Source: a virus. Taken from it: 21,635 nucleotides of DNA. Location of the stretch: IMG/VR virus record IMGVR_UViG_3300030104_000307, positions 1-21,635 of that record; one strand, given 5' to 3'. The notes under the pieces are model-generated. The model was not told where the DNA came from. It saw only the letters and a program-made list of their open reading frames with translations, and made no database searches. Within the stretch, counting starts at the first letter, position 1. Each line of letters starts with the position of its first letter. A program made the position numbers and the translations under genes. This document shows positions 7,643 to 16,905 of the stretch, piece after piece.

Positions 7643-10143
7643 TGGCAGAAATACCAGTTTATAGAGGAGAGGGAATAAAACAAAAAAATCTTCCTGGTGT
7701 TGCAGTACAAGCTCCTGATATTACTCGTGCCGCACAATTACCTTTTTTACAAATTGCACAAACAGCAGATAATTTACAATCTCTTGCTTTTAAAAAATAT
7801 GAAAGTGATTTATCTTTTGCTAATCAAAAATTAAATCAAAAATTAGAATTTAATAATAAAAATTTACAAAATCAAAAAAATATTGAAAATGAATTATATA
7901 AAATTGATAAAGATCATAATTTTCAAAAATATAAAATTGATGAAGATTTAAAAATTAAATCACAAGAACTTGAAACACAAGCTAAACTAAATTGGGAAAC
8001 AGCATCTATTGCTTTATCACGCAAAAATAATGTTCAAGCTGTTATGCAAGCTCTATATCCGAAAATTAATGAATTAAAATATAGTTTAGCATCATCGAGC
8101 AATATAGAAGATAAAGAAAATTTTAGATCAGAATCAGAAATTATTTTTGGCATGATATTAAATGATTTTGATATTGATGATAAAAGTAAACAAATAGCTT
8201 TATCTGAATTTCAACAATGGATTGTAAGAGAAGCTATTGATGTAGATCACACTATTAATACAAATTTACTTAATGTTTCAAATAATACTTATGAAAAAGA
8301 AATTGAACAATTAATTTACGATTATAATTTTTCTAACAATCCTATTAAATCACAACATACATTAGAAAGATTACTAGGTAACAATGGCATTGTTTATGAA
8401 ATGTCAAATAATGGTTTAATCGTTCAAGGTTCAGAACAATTTAAAATTGATGAAATAAAAAATAAATTATTTGGCATGGAATCTAATCTGATGATTGATG
8501 GCGAAAATGCAAATCCTCAAAAATGGTTAAATTTATTAGATCAAGGATATTGGGAAGATAGACTAAGTAATGACCAAATAACAAGTTTTGCTATTAAAGC
8601 TGATGCAGAAGTAACAAAAATAAATAATAATATTATTACATCACTTAACTCTATTGCTACAAAAATAAAAAATGAACTTAATTCACAAGAAACAATCTTA
8701 GAAAAAGTAAGTCGAGGTAATTTAGAATATTTAGAAAATTTAAAAATAGAAGCTGATAAACTTATAAACCCTATAACTAATCTACCTATTGATCCTAATT
8801 TATCCAACGAAATTCAAATCTTAATTGATATGGTGGACCAGGTAGATCAATTTAAGCGATTTCCTGAAACACAACAAGAGCAGACAATCGCTGATATTGA
8901 AAACCAACTATCGACACAAGAATTTATTTCTGAATCTGATGTTAAACGATTAGAAATTTTTAAAGCTATTCATGCAAATCACAAAACACAGAAACAAGAA
9001 GATGTATTAAATTTAGCTCAAAAAAATGATGTATTAGGCAACAACTCAAAAAGAAATTCAGTTTATCCTGATGATTCATTAGATCCTTTAAATTTTTATT
9101 CTAATAATAATAATGTTCCCCCTCCTGAAAGAGAAATGTTTAATTCTATTCAAAAAAGAATTGACCAGGCATTGTATGTTCAAAATCATTATGGACTAGA
9201 AGTGCCACAATTTTTAACTAAATCAGAAGCATTACAATTTAAAAATGCTTTTGCTAATGCGGATGCAAATGATTTATTAGATTTAGCAACAATGATTACT
9301 AGATCTTTTGGTAATCATGCAATCGATGTTTTTTCTCAAATAAATAAAGATGCTCCAGCGATGGCAGAAATTGGCGGTCATGTATTAAATGGTAATATTA
9401 ATTTTGCGATGGATATTGCACAAGGTCATAAAAGAGTACAATCAGCTAACCTTGTTCCTAATTTTAAAAACAATGCTGCTTACGGAGAAATTATCGTTAA
9501 TAGTATTGGCGATAGTTTAGTTGATAATATTGGATCTATGGACACAAAATTAGCAGCCATTGAAAATGTTATTATTAATAGAGCATTAGATGAGGGATGG
9601 TTATCAGCTAACTTCCAAGAATTAAAATCTGATACAACAATGTTTATTACTAACAATAAAGATAAAATTCAAAAAATTGTTAATGAATCTTTAGGTGCAA
9701 AATATGATGGCGATACATTAGTTTCTGGTGGCACAGCAGAATGGAATGGTAATCGTATTGTTTTACCATCAAACTTTACTCGCATACGAAAAGGAGATAT
9801 TTACGGCACAGAATTTTTAGAAGATGATGAATTAGGTATTGTTATGGAAAATAACATGACCGATGATCTACTTATAAAAGCTGGAGGTCAAGGTGTCTTA
9901 CCTGTTTCCTCGCCATATGTAGATTTAGAAAATAGAGAAGAAGTAACATTAAATGCAGATAATGTTTTTGGTAAAGAGGGAAAGCCATATTACTGGGATC
10001 AAATTGAGCCAGGTAAATATTTATTAGCATTACTAGATCCAACAACAGAAGAAAATCCTGATTACTTACATTACCCTGGCACAGATGATTTATTTATTTT
10101 TGATCTAAATAAAATAACAACAGATTTAAACTTTAAAAAATGA
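7642..10143 (+). CDS. Internal virion protein C (T7 gp15-like)
   Basis: 833 residues when started at ATG 7642 (T7 gp15 is 747). This start is preferred over the in-frame ATG 15 bases upstream because it makes the TAATG overlap used by neighbouring genes and has GGGGAGG at 7629-7635. N-terminus: EIPVYRGEGIKQKNLPGV, a common opening for this protein type. Residues about 55-115 are very Lys/Asn/Gln-rich and likely coiled; the rest is mostly helical. A block near 555-600, with RSFGNHAIDVFSQINKDAPA followed by a Gly-Gly-x-x-L motif, resembles the helical repeat region of podoviral internal virion proteins. In T7, gp15 with gp16 makes the periplasmic tunnel for DNA entry. No peptidase or lysozyme motif seen. 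Codon use is extremely A/T-biased. Confidence 0.75.
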   Translation: MAEIPVYRGEGIKQKNLPGVAVQAPDITRAAQLPFLQIAQTADNLQSLAFKKYESDLSFANQKLNQKLEFNNKNLQNQKNIENELYKIDKDHNFQKYKIDEDLKIKSQELETQAKLNWETASIALSRKNNVQAVMQALYPKINELKYSLASSSNIEDKENFRSESEIIFGMILNDFDIDDKSKQIALSEFQQWIVREAIDVDHTINTNLLNVSNNTYEKEIEQLIYDYNFSNNPIKSQHTLERLLGNNGIVYEMSNNGLIVQGSEQFKIDEIKNKLFGMESNLMIDGENANPQKWLNLLDQGYWEDRLSNDQITSFAIKADAEVTKINNNIITSLNSIATKIKNELNSQETILEKVSRGNLEYLENLKIEADKLINPITNLPIDPNLSNEIQILIDMVDQVDQFKRFPETQQEQTIADIENQLSTQEFISESDVKRLEIFKAIHANHKTQKQEDVLNLAQKNDVLGNNSKRNSVYPDDSLDPLNFYSNNNNVPPPEREMFNSIQKRIDQALYVQNHYGLEVPQFLTKSEALQFKNAFANADANDLLDLATMITRSFGNHAIDVFSQINKDAPAMAEIGGHVLNGNINFAMDIAQGHKRVQSANLVPNFKNNAAYGEIIVNSIGDSLVDNIGSMDTKLAAIENVIINRALDEGWLSANFQELKSDTTMFITNNKDKIQKIVNESLGAKYDGDTLVSGGTAEWNGNRIVLPSNFTRIRKGDIYGTEFLEDDELGIVMENNMTDDLLIKAGGQGVLPVSSPYVDLENREEVTLNADNVFGKEGKPYYWDQIEPGKYLLALLDPTTEENPDYLHYPGTDDLFIFDLNKITTDLNFKK

Positions 10144-12227
10144 ACTTATATGATACCGATAGTGCGTTAAAATCAAAACGCATTAAATCTAATTTTGGTA
10201 AAGGACAATTAGTACCATCACAAATGTCATCAAGTTTTGGTGCAGAGTTTAATCACTTAATAGAAACCGAACATTTTAATTCTAATTATTGGGGATTACT
10301 TGATAGTTACGATAAAGCAAATAAAGAAATAGAAGATCAATTTGGTCTAACATTACCTAATCCTCTTATTGATGATATGCGAGAAGAATTTGGAGGAAAA
10401 AGTAAACTAGATAACTTTCTTTATCGTCTTGTTGAAAGTACAAAAAGAGGTGCTGGTCAAACTAATATTTCTAGTTATAAAGAGCAAGTTGAATGGTGGA
10501 ATAAAGAAGTTGAAAAAATACGAAACGCCAATCCTAATGCAGAATTTAAAGACTTAAATTATTTTATAGACGAAAGAGCTAAAAAAGCACAAACAAACGA
10601 ATTTTTAATTTCCGAAATGAAACGAGCTGATCGTACATTTATGGAAAAGTACGGCAAAACAACTGGAGCTGCGGCTCTTAGTTATATGACCGATGCGTTT
10701 TTTTTACAAACCTTACCATTATCTTTTGCTTATTCCGTTCCTCGTTCCCTAGGTGGTGCGATGATTAAAACAGCTATAATGGAGGGAGCATTAGAAATGG
10801 GAAGAATGGGAATAATTCAAACAGCCGTTCAACCTTATAGAAAACAACTTGGCTTATCCTACGGATTTGACCAGGGGTTAATGAATACTTTAATGGCTGG
10901 TTTAGGTGGTGCAGTTTTTGCTCCAGCAACTTTAGGATTATTTCGTGCTGCTGCTAAAGGTGTTAAGGGAGTAAAGCCAGTTTATCTTTCTATTGATGAA
11001 ATGATAAGTAAAAAATATTTTCCAAAAAGATTTATTGGAAAAAAATTAAACCAATTATTAGATCAAAATCCTACATGGAAAAAACAACCTTTACATATTG
11101 TTTTATCAAAAATTAATGACAAAGATTTATTAGATATATTTGAAGATTTACCAGATGTTGTAAAAAACAATCCTGATTATCAAGCAGCATCGTATAATTT
11201 AAAACAAGCAATTATAGAAGCAAATCAAAATCCATACAAAAATACAGCTGCTGGACAACGACAACATTCTGCTAATACAAAAAAAGCACATGAACAAGCA
11301 GCAGTAGATGAAAAAATTGATGTTACTGATGGTCCTGATGTAGAAGTTAAGCAACCTGATTTAGAACAAGAAATAATAAATAAACAAGCAGAGATTGCAG
11401 CTAGGGAAGAATCTCTTGTTTTAATGCAAGAGGATAATGTACCCATTGGATTAAAAAAAGAAAATTTACAACCAGTAAAAGTTTTACAAAAAGAAATAAA
11501 TAAAAATAAAAAAGAATTAAAAAAATTACAAAAACAATTAGCTGATAGTAAAAAATTACCATCAAGTTTAGAAACACCTAAAGAGCCAAAGGTAGAGAGA
11601 TTTTTAAATTGGTTGCGTAAAAATAAAATTAAATCAGATGATTATAATATTGGCGATGTAAGAGCTATCCTTGATAAATCTATTTTAGGATTTATAAAAA
11701 AGGGTGGTTATTCTTTAGATGATCTAGTTACGAAAGCCAGGGAAGATGGTTGGCTACCGCCAAAACCAGAGGGTGTTGATGATGTATCAATTAATGATGT
11801 ACTTGATTTAATTAGCGAAAACCCATCCCACCCAAGACACGCACAAGAATTAGCTGAATTTGACATGAATGTTAATGCAAGAGATCAACAAATTGATATG
11901 TTAGAAAGTGCTGGTTATGATCCTTTTTCAATGTCTGATGTAGATGTTGAAATAGCATTACAAAAAATTGCGAATAAAGTCGATGACCAAGAAATAAAGT
12001 TATATAAAGATGAGAATTATCTTGATGAAGCATATGATAACAATTTTGATGAAGTAATGGATTTCTTTGATAGTAAAGCTATTGATGAAAATGCTGATGT
12101 TGTTTTAGCGATGGATGATGAGGGTAATGTTACTCAATCAGTTAAAGCTAAAGATATTAAAGAAGAAATACAAGCAGATAAAAAAGCATTGAATGAATTA
12201 AGTAAATGTAAAGGATTGGATGTTTAA
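10140..12227 (+). CDS. Internal virion protein, N-terminal part of a gp16-like ejection protein
   Basis: 695 residues, coupled to the previous gene by ATGA. Features in order: a charged helical N-terminus (1-170); three Ala/Gly-rich hydrophobic segments at about 175-200, 205-230 and 246-272 that could insert in a membrane; a lysine-rich part; a charged coiled-coil at about 405-475 (many Glu/Lys heptads); and an acidic C-terminal half with repeated DDV/DDE clusters. Together with the next gene (844 aa) it occupies the place of T7 gp16 (1318 aa), which spans the inner membrane during ejection. T7 gp16 carries a lytic transglycosylase domain at its N-terminus; I see no SLT catalytic pattern here. 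Likely a virion ejection protein; identity as a split gp16 is inference. Confidence 0.65.
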   Translation: MNLYDTDSALKSKRIKSNFGKGQLVPSQMSSSFGAEFNHLIETEHFNSNYWGLLDSYDKANKEIEDQFGLTLPNPLIDDMREEFGGKSKLDNFLYRLVESTKRGAGQTNISSYKEQVEWWNKEVEKIRNANPNAEFKDLNYFIDERAKKAQTNEFLISEMKRADRTFMEKYGKTTGAAALSYMTDAFFLQTLPLSFAYSVPRSLGGAMIKTAIMEGALEMGRMGIIQTAVQPYRKQLGLSYGFDQGLMNTLMAGLGGAVFAPATLGLFRAAAKGVKGVKPVYLSIDEMISKKYFPKRFIGKKLNQLLDQNPTWKKQPLHIVLSKINDKDLLDIFEDLPDVVKNNPDYQAASYNLKQAIIEANQNPYKNTAAGQRQHSANTKKAHEQAAVDEKIDVTDGPDVEVKQPDLEQEIINKQAEIAAREESLVLMQEDNVPIGLKKENLQPVKVLQKEINKNKKELKKLQKQLADSKKLPSSLETPKEPKVERFLNWLRKNKIKSDDYNIGDVRAILDKSILGFIKKGGYSLDDLVTKAREDGWLPPKPEGVDDVSINDVLDLISENPSHPRHAQELAEFDMNVNARDQQIDMLESAGYDPFSMSDVDVEIALQKIANKVDDQEIKLYKDENYLDEAYDNNFDEVMDFFDSKAIDENADVVLAMDDEGNVTQSVKAKDIKEEIQADKKALNELSKCKGLDV

Positions 12228-14761
12228 TGGTTAGTTTTCGTGAATGTATTATCGCTGCTGGTAAAAAAAATCTTTTAAGTAAAGATAAAGAAAAAGAATT
12301 GCTAGATATGTTTGATGATAAGTTGGAAGTTTTTTCCAAAACAATGTCAGAAATAGATGCAAAAAAAGCGGCAAGTAATGCCACATTTTTAGCACATAAA
12401 AGAATAGTTAAAAAGAAAGCTATTGAAAATGCTATTGCCTTAAAAAAATTTACAGAGCTTAAAGATCAACTTAGTAAGTATAAAAATAATAATGGCGAAA
12501 TAGATGAAGCCGAGGGTTTTAGATCTTTGCATGGAAAAAAAGACGGACCAGTTATTCCTACAAATTTAGAAATACGACATAGATCTATTTTTTCTTGGTT
12601 AATGTCTGATTTAAGTGAAGTAATGGAAGCATACGCAAATCCATTAATTCGTAAATGGAAAAGAGCATCGCCTGATAAAGTTATTCGTGAATTATTTGAG
12701 CCAGGATCAACTGGAAATAAAGGTGCTGAAATTATGGCAAAATCACTTTCAGAATCTTTTGAAAAAGCAAGAGTAATGTTAGCCAAACAAGGTGTTGTAG
12801 TTGCTAAAGATCCTAATTGGAAATTGCCAAATAAACATGATGTATCAAAATTAAATAGAGCAAAAAAAATTAATGGAAAATATAAAGCATTAAATCCTGA
12901 TGAATATTATGATTTTATAAAAGGTTTATTAGATAAAAGTAAAATGATTGATGATAAAACTGGTTTTACTTTTGATGTTTTACCAGAAGATGAATTTTAT
13001 AAAGCAATAATAGCATCGTATAGAAATATAATGACCGATGGTTTAGGCGTTGGAAAAAAAACTGGATTAAAAAAATTTGCTGAACATCGTTTTTTAGTTT
13101 TTAAAAATGCAGATAATTGGAATATTTATAATGATAGATTTGGTGGCGATCCCATTATTTCTATGTATGAACATTTTGATATGATGTCGAGAGCTATTGC
13201 GGAAACACAAATATTTGGACCAAAACCAAATGTAGTGCGTAATTCATTAAAAAAATATTTACAAGAAACAGCTTTTAATAAACAAAATATTGATAGAAAA
13301 AAATTTGCTGGCGTTATTTCTCGTCAAGCAGAATTAGCAAGAGTTAATTCAGCAATTAAAAAAGCAGATGTAGAATATGATTTATTTGTTGGTCGAGGTC
13401 ATTTAAGTGTAGATCAACTTGGTGCAAGAATTGGCAGTAATACTCGTCATGTTATAACTGGTACTTTGTTGTCAGGATCAGGTCCAACAGTTTTAATTGG
13501 AGATACCGCTACAACATTTCAAAATTCAGCGATGCGTGGATGGTCTCCATGGAAAGCCATTTTTAATAGTTTAAAAGAACAATTTAAAGGAAAACGAGGT
13601 CGCCAAGAAGCTGCTTATTTGCATTTAATTTTAGACGATTTAATTCAAAACAATATGGCGATGTCAAGATTTGTTGATGAAGTGGATAGTGGAGGATTAG
13701 CAAAAGTTTTTTCAACTACTTTTTTACGACTTGGTGGTGTTTCACGATTTACACAACAAGCGAGAAATGCTGCTGGTAAATATATTTTATCAGGAAATGG
13801 ATTAGGTAAATTTGTTACACATTCTATGGATGATTTAATTAGACTATCTAAAGGTAAATTTAATGATTACGGAAAAACATTAAAATTATTAGAACAATAC
13901 GGCATAACTAAAACTGATTGGGATATTATTCGTACTACAGAAATGTGGAATCCTAGAGGTAATTTAAAATTTATTGATGTTAAAGCGATAGCAAATCGTG
14001 CTGACATTAATCCTGATGAAGCATTAAATGTTTCTTTTAAATTAAAAGACCTTGTTCAAATGGAACAAGATTTTGCTGTTGTTGTTAATTCATTACGATC
14101 TCAATCTAAAACATCTGCCTTACCTAGAGGTACATTTGCTGGAGAATTTGGTTTATCTGCTTTTATGTTTAAAAGTTTTCCCATCAATGTTGTTATCCAT
14201 AATTTAATGCGTGCTTTTAGTGTACCTCCTGGAAAATTAAATAAAGCAAAATATGCAACAACATTAATAGGGGGAATGACATTAGCTGGCGCAACCATTA
14301 CTTTAATGTATGATTTAATGAATGGTCGAGATTTACAAGATGTTAATACAAAAGAATTTTGGTTACAAGCAGTAATGCGTGGTGGTGCATTTGGACCAGT
14401 TGGCGATATATTACTTGGCGATCCTGATGCAAGAGAATTTGGTTTATATGCATCTGGTCCAGTTATATCATTAATAGCTGATTTATTAGGAATAAGTGTA
14501 GGTGCATTTAATACGGCTTTTTTTAATGAAAATGAAGATTTGAATTATGGGGAGCGTATTGTAAGAACAACTAAAAATTGGACACCTAAACCTTGGTATG
14601 CAAAACTTATAGCACAAAGATATTTATTTGATCATTTAAGTAAACAATTAGATAAAAATCATCACAAAAGATTACGAAGTTATAATAAAAAATTATATCA
14701 AAAAGGAAGTGGTTTTTGGTGGAAACCAGGAGAATTAGCACCAGACAGATTACCAAACTAA
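12227..14761 (+). CDS. Internal virion protein D, gp16-like C-terminal part
   Basis: 844 residues, started by a TAATG overlap. The N-terminal third is helical and basic. The C-terminal third resembles the conserved end of podoviral gp16-type ejection proteins: GLSAFMFKSFPINVVIHNLM, a predicted membrane segment at about 676-700 (YATTLIGGMTLAGATITLMY), MRGGAFGPVGDILLGDP (717-733), a second hydrophobic run ASGPVISLIADLLGISVGAF (about 743-762) and the closing FWWKPGELAP (about 830-840). These proteins are stored in the head core and cross the inner membrane to form the DNA channel. The gene ends the long internal-protein operon, 51 bases before the second terminator. No catalytic motif seen. Confident as an ejection protein, less so about exact equivalence to gp16. 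Confidence 0.78.
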   Translation: MVSFRECIIAAGKKNLLSKDKEKELLDMFDDKLEVFSKTMSEIDAKKAASNATFLAHKRIVKKKAIENAIALKKFTELKDQLSKYKNNNGEIDEAEGFRSLHGKKDGPVIPTNLEIRHRSIFSWLMSDLSEVMEAYANPLIRKWKRASPDKVIRELFEPGSTGNKGAEIMAKSLSESFEKARVMLAKQGVVVAKDPNWKLPNKHDVSKLNRAKKINGKYKALNPDEYYDFIKGLLDKSKMIDDKTGFTFDVLPEDEFYKAIIASYRNIMTDGLGVGKKTGLKKFAEHRFLVFKNADNWNIYNDRFGGDPIISMYEHFDMMSRAIAETQIFGPKPNVVRNSLKKYLQETAFNKQNIDRKKFAGVISRQAELARVNSAIKKADVEYDLFVGRGHLSVDQLGARIGSNTRHVITGTLLSGSGPTVLIGDTATTFQNSAMRGWSPWKAIFNSLKEQFKGKRGRQEAAYLHLILDDLIQNNMAMSRFVDEVDSGGLAKVFSTTFLRLGGVSRFTQQARNAAGKYILSGNGLGKFVTHSMDDLIRLSKGKFNDYGKTLKLLEQYGITKTDWDIIRTTEMWNPRGNLKFIDVKAIANRADINPDEALNVSFKLKDLVQMEQDFAVVVNSLRSQSKTSALPRGTFAGEFGLSAFMFKSFPINVVIHNLMRAFSVPPGKLNKAKYATTLIGGMTLAGATITLMYDLMNGRDLQDVNTKEFWLQAVMRGGAFGPVGDILLGDPDAREFGLYASGPVISLIADLLGISVGAFNTAFFNENEDLNYGERIVRTTKNWTPKPWYAKLIAQRYLFDHLSKQLDKNHHKRLRSYNKKLYQKGSGFWWKPGELAPDRLPN

Positions 14762-14784
14762 ATAAAGAATTTAGTTGAACATTA

Positions 14785-14814
14785 TTGACATTTAATTTAA
14801 GAAATAACAATAAA
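14785..14814 (+). promoter_or_regulatory. Possible sigma70-like promoter upstream of the tail fibre gene
   Basis: A perfect TTGACA (14785-14790) is followed after 18 bases by AATAAA (14809-14814, 4 of 6 matches to TATAAT). A start near 14821 would fall in the loop of the terminator hairpin, so new transcripts would carry only its 3' arm and escape termination. The -10 is weak, and chance matches are common in A+T-rich DNA. Confidence 0.3.
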
Positions 14815-14840
14815 CTAGATATTTCTGTCTAGTTTTTTTT
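14812..14840 (+). terminator. Intrinsic terminator before the tail fibre cassette
   Basis: An 8-bp perfect stem, AAACTAGA (14812-14819) with TCTAGTTT (14828-14835), loop of eight bases, followed by T to 14840. The stem is A+T-rich and weaker than the capsid terminator, so read-through is likely. It lies in the 104-base gap (14762-14865) between the internal virion genes and the fibre gene; apart from this and a possible promoter the gap shows nothing else. Confidence 0.72.
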
Positions 14841-14865
14841 ATTTCCCAAAACATTAGAGGACTAC

Positions 14866-16521
14866 ATGACGATTTCTAGCACGACTACGAAAAATTCGTA
14901 TAGTGGAAATGGATCTACTACAACTTTTGCTTATGGGTTTTACATTTCAGCATCGACAGACATACAAGTAATTGTACGATCTTCGACAGGAACGGAAACT
15001 GTAAAAGCTGAGGGTTCAGGATCAACCAATTACAGCATAACAGGTGTTGGCAACGCCAGCGGTGGAAACATTGTATTTGTAACAGCGCCAGCATCAGGCG
15101 AAACTGTTGTACTTAGAAGAAATACAGCAAAGACACAAGCTACTGATTATGTTGCTAATGATCCTTTCCCAGCAGAAACACACGAAAGTGCATTAGATAA
15201 ATTAACAATTATAGGTCAAGATTTACAAGAACAAGTTGATCGTTCATTAAAACTATCAAGAACGAATACAATGACCTCAACAGAATTTACTGTTGGATCA
15301 TCTGATCGTGCATCAAAGATTTTAGCTTTTGATAGTACAGGAGAATTATCAGTTACCCAGGAGTTAGGTACAGTAAAAGGCAACTGGTCTGCATCAACAG
15401 CTTATGTGGTAAGAGATATAGTTAAAGACACAAACACTAATAATATTTTTATTTGTTTAACTGCTCATACATCTTCAGGATCAGTACCATTAACTACTAA
15501 CACCGATGCTGCTAAATGGAGTTTATTAGTAGATGCTGCATCAGCAACGACAAGTCAAACTGCTGCGGCTGCAAGTGCCACAGCAAGTGCCAATTCCGCC
15601 ACAGCTAGTGCTGCAAGTGCTTCAACTGCGAGTGGACATAAAGATACTGCGACTACAAAAGCCTCAGAAGCCGCTTCATCGGCAACAGCTTCGGCATCAT
15701 CAGCCACTTCTGCTGCTGCAAGTTATGATAATTTTGATGATAGATATTTAGGAGCAAAATCTTCTGATCCATCTAATGATAATGATGGAGATAGTTTAAT
15801 TACTGGTGCTTTATATTTTAATACATCAAACAATGTAATGATGGTTTACACAGGAAGTGCCTGGGTAAGAACAACACCATCATCTTCGGATCAAACAAAT
15901 ATTAATACTTTATCTGCTAGTGCAGTTGTAACCGATATGGATTTACTTGCTACGTCAGCGGTAATCGAAGATATGGGATTACTTGCAACGTCAGCTAATG
16001 TAACAGCTATGGGATTACTTGGTGTATCTGGTGTTATAACTGACATGGGATTACTTGGAACGAGTGCAGTTGTAACTGATATGGATTTATTAGGAACGAG
16101 TGCCAATGTAACAAACATGGCAACACTTGGAGCTAGTGGGGTTGTATCAAATATTGCAACTGTCGCTGGATCAATAGCAAATGTAAACACCACCGCATCA
16201 AATATTTCTGGAGTAAATAGTTTTGCTGAAAGATATAGAGTAGGTTCAAGCGATCCATCTTCTTCACTTGATGAGGGAGATTTATTTTATAACTCATCAG
16301 ATAATGCTTTAAAATATTACAATGGTAGTGCCTGGGCATCTATTGTTGCTGATACCGATGTTAAAGTTCTTGTAAGTTCAAATGACTCAACTGCTGGTTT
16401 TTTGAATGGTAAATTAGTTGCTGGTACAGCGATTACTTTTGCCGAAGCTAATGATGGCAGTAACGAAACACTAACAATTAACGCAACTGATCCTACGGCT
16501 CTTGCGATTGCGTTAGGATAG
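14866..16521 (+). CDS. Tail fibre protein (T7 gp17-like N-terminus)
   Basis: 551 residues (T7 gp17 is 553); ATG 14866 with AGAGG five bases upstream. Residues 1-135 match the T7 tail-fibre N-terminal domain that attaches to the nozzle: YSGNGSTTTFAYGFYISAST, VVLRRNTAKTQATDYVANDP and FPAETHESALDKLTIIGQDL. Residues about 171-222 (GNWSASTAYVVRDIV...AAKWSLL) look like a carbohydrate-binding module 5/12-type unit. Residues 223-287 are almost only Ala, Ser and Thr, a shaft or hinge. Residues 348-443 hold a 12-residue tandem repeat flanked by two copies of an 'SSDPS...GxLxFNxSxN...GSAW' module (293-335, 457-491). There is no S74 chaperone at its own C-terminus, so tips are probably supplied by the following genes. 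Base composition here is visibly richer in G+C than in the internal virion genes. Confidence 0.9.
   Translation: MTISSTTTKNSYSGNGSTTTFAYGFYISASTDIQVIVRSSTGTETVKAEGSGSTNYSITGVGNASGGNIVFVTAPASGETVVLRRNTAKTQATDYVANDPFPAETHESALDKLTIIGQDLQEQVDRSLKLSRTNTMTSTEFTVGSSDRASKILAFDSTGELSVTQELGTVKGNWSASTAYVVRDIVKDTNTNNIFICLTAHTSSGSVPLTTNTDAAKWSLLVDAASATTSQTAAAASATASANSATASAASASTASGHKDTATTKASEAASSATASASSATSAAASYDNFDDRYLGAKSSDPSNDNDGDSLITGALYFNTSNNVMMVYTGSAWVRTTPSSSDQTNINTLSASAVVTDMDLLATSAVIEDMGLLATSANVTAMGLLGVSGVITDMGLLGTSAVVTDMDLLGTSANVTNMATLGASGVVSNIATVAGSIANVNTTASNISGVNSFAERYRVGSSDPSSSLDEGDLFYNSSDNALKYYNGSAWASIVADTDVKVLVSSNDSTAGFLNGKLVAGTAITFAEANDGSNETLTINATDPTALAIALG
15742..15870 (+). repeat. First copy of the SSDPS/GSAW module of the tail fibre
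   Basis: Encodes residues 293-335 with RYLGAKSSDPS, GALYFNTSNN and YTGSAWV. A second, diverged copy (residues 457-491, bases 16234-16338: RYRVGSSDPS, GDLFYNSSDN, YNGSAW) lies on the other side of the 12-residue repeats. The motif is a common phage-fibre beta unit. Confidence 0.7.
15907..16194 (+). repeat. 36-bp (12-residue) tandem repeat in the tail fibre shaft
   Basis: Seven units plus one degenerate unit encode variants of LLGTSAVVTDMD (for example LLATSANVTAMG, LLGVSGVITDMG, LLGTSANVTNMA). The DNA units begin TTACTTG and diverge mainly at third positions, showing an old duplication held by protein selection. A 12-residue period with buried Leu-Leu, Val and Met suits a trimeric beta or coiled shaft. 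Confidence 0.85.
16234..16338 (+). repeat. Second copy of the SSDPS/GSAW module of the tail fibre
   Basis: Encodes residues 457-491 (RYRVGSSDPS, GDLFYNSSDN, YNGSAW), a shorter and diverged copy of the module at 15742-15870. The two copies bracket the 12-residue tandem repeat, suggesting internal duplication during growth of the fibre. Confidence 0.7.
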
Positions 16522-16531
16522 AAAGGAGAAT

Positions 16532-16897
16532 ATGGCTAACACATTTAAAACTGTCACTTTTGCAGCTGAACCAGCAAGTGCTGGAACTCCATATGTAATG
16601 TACACAGTAGCTGGTAGTACGACTACTGTTGTTCTCGGTTTGCGTTTAACTAATATTCATACTACTTCTATAACAGTTGAAGTGGAGCTTGTTAGTGATA
16701 CTGCAAATCGTAATGGAGCAAACAATGTCGCTAATGGTACTGCGTTTCTTGCAAAAGATGTTGTTATCCCAGCAAAATCTTCACTTGAAATTTTGGCTGG
16801 TAGCAAAATCGTTATGGAAACAACAGATGTATTACAAATTGATTGTTCAGTAGCAGATAAAGTATCTGGTGCATTATCAATCATGGAAATAACTTAG
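16532..16897 (+). CDS. Small beta-rich structural protein of the tail-fibre cassette
   Basis: 121 residues, ATG 16532 with a strong AAAGGAG site right after the fibre stop. The sequence is almost all beta strands: PYVMYTVAGSTTTVVLGLRL (about 20-39), SITVEVELVSDTANRNGAN, AFLAKDVVIPAKSSLEILAG (about 70-89), MTTDVLQIDCSVADKVSGAL. The strand-turn pattern 'T.Y.V....TTVV.GL.L.N......TV.V' with 'IP..SSLEIL.G' and 'DVL...CS' is one I associate with small conserved proteins beside tail fibres in marine phages. It is probably a virion component of the fibre or baseplate-like tip. No more specific role can be read from the sequence. Confidence 0.65.
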   Translation: MANTFKTVTFAAEPASAGTPYVMYTVAGSTTTVVLGLRLTNIHTTSITVEVELVSDTANRNGANNVANGTAFLAKDVVIPAKSSLEILAGSKIVMETTDVLQIDCSVADKVSGALSIMEIT

Positions 16898-16905
16898 AGG
16901 TTAAA

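Noticed and set aside
15891-16339. Minus-strand frames opposite the fibre repeat
   Set aside because: They are shadows of the 36-bp repeat with no start signals; all recognised genes are on the + strand.
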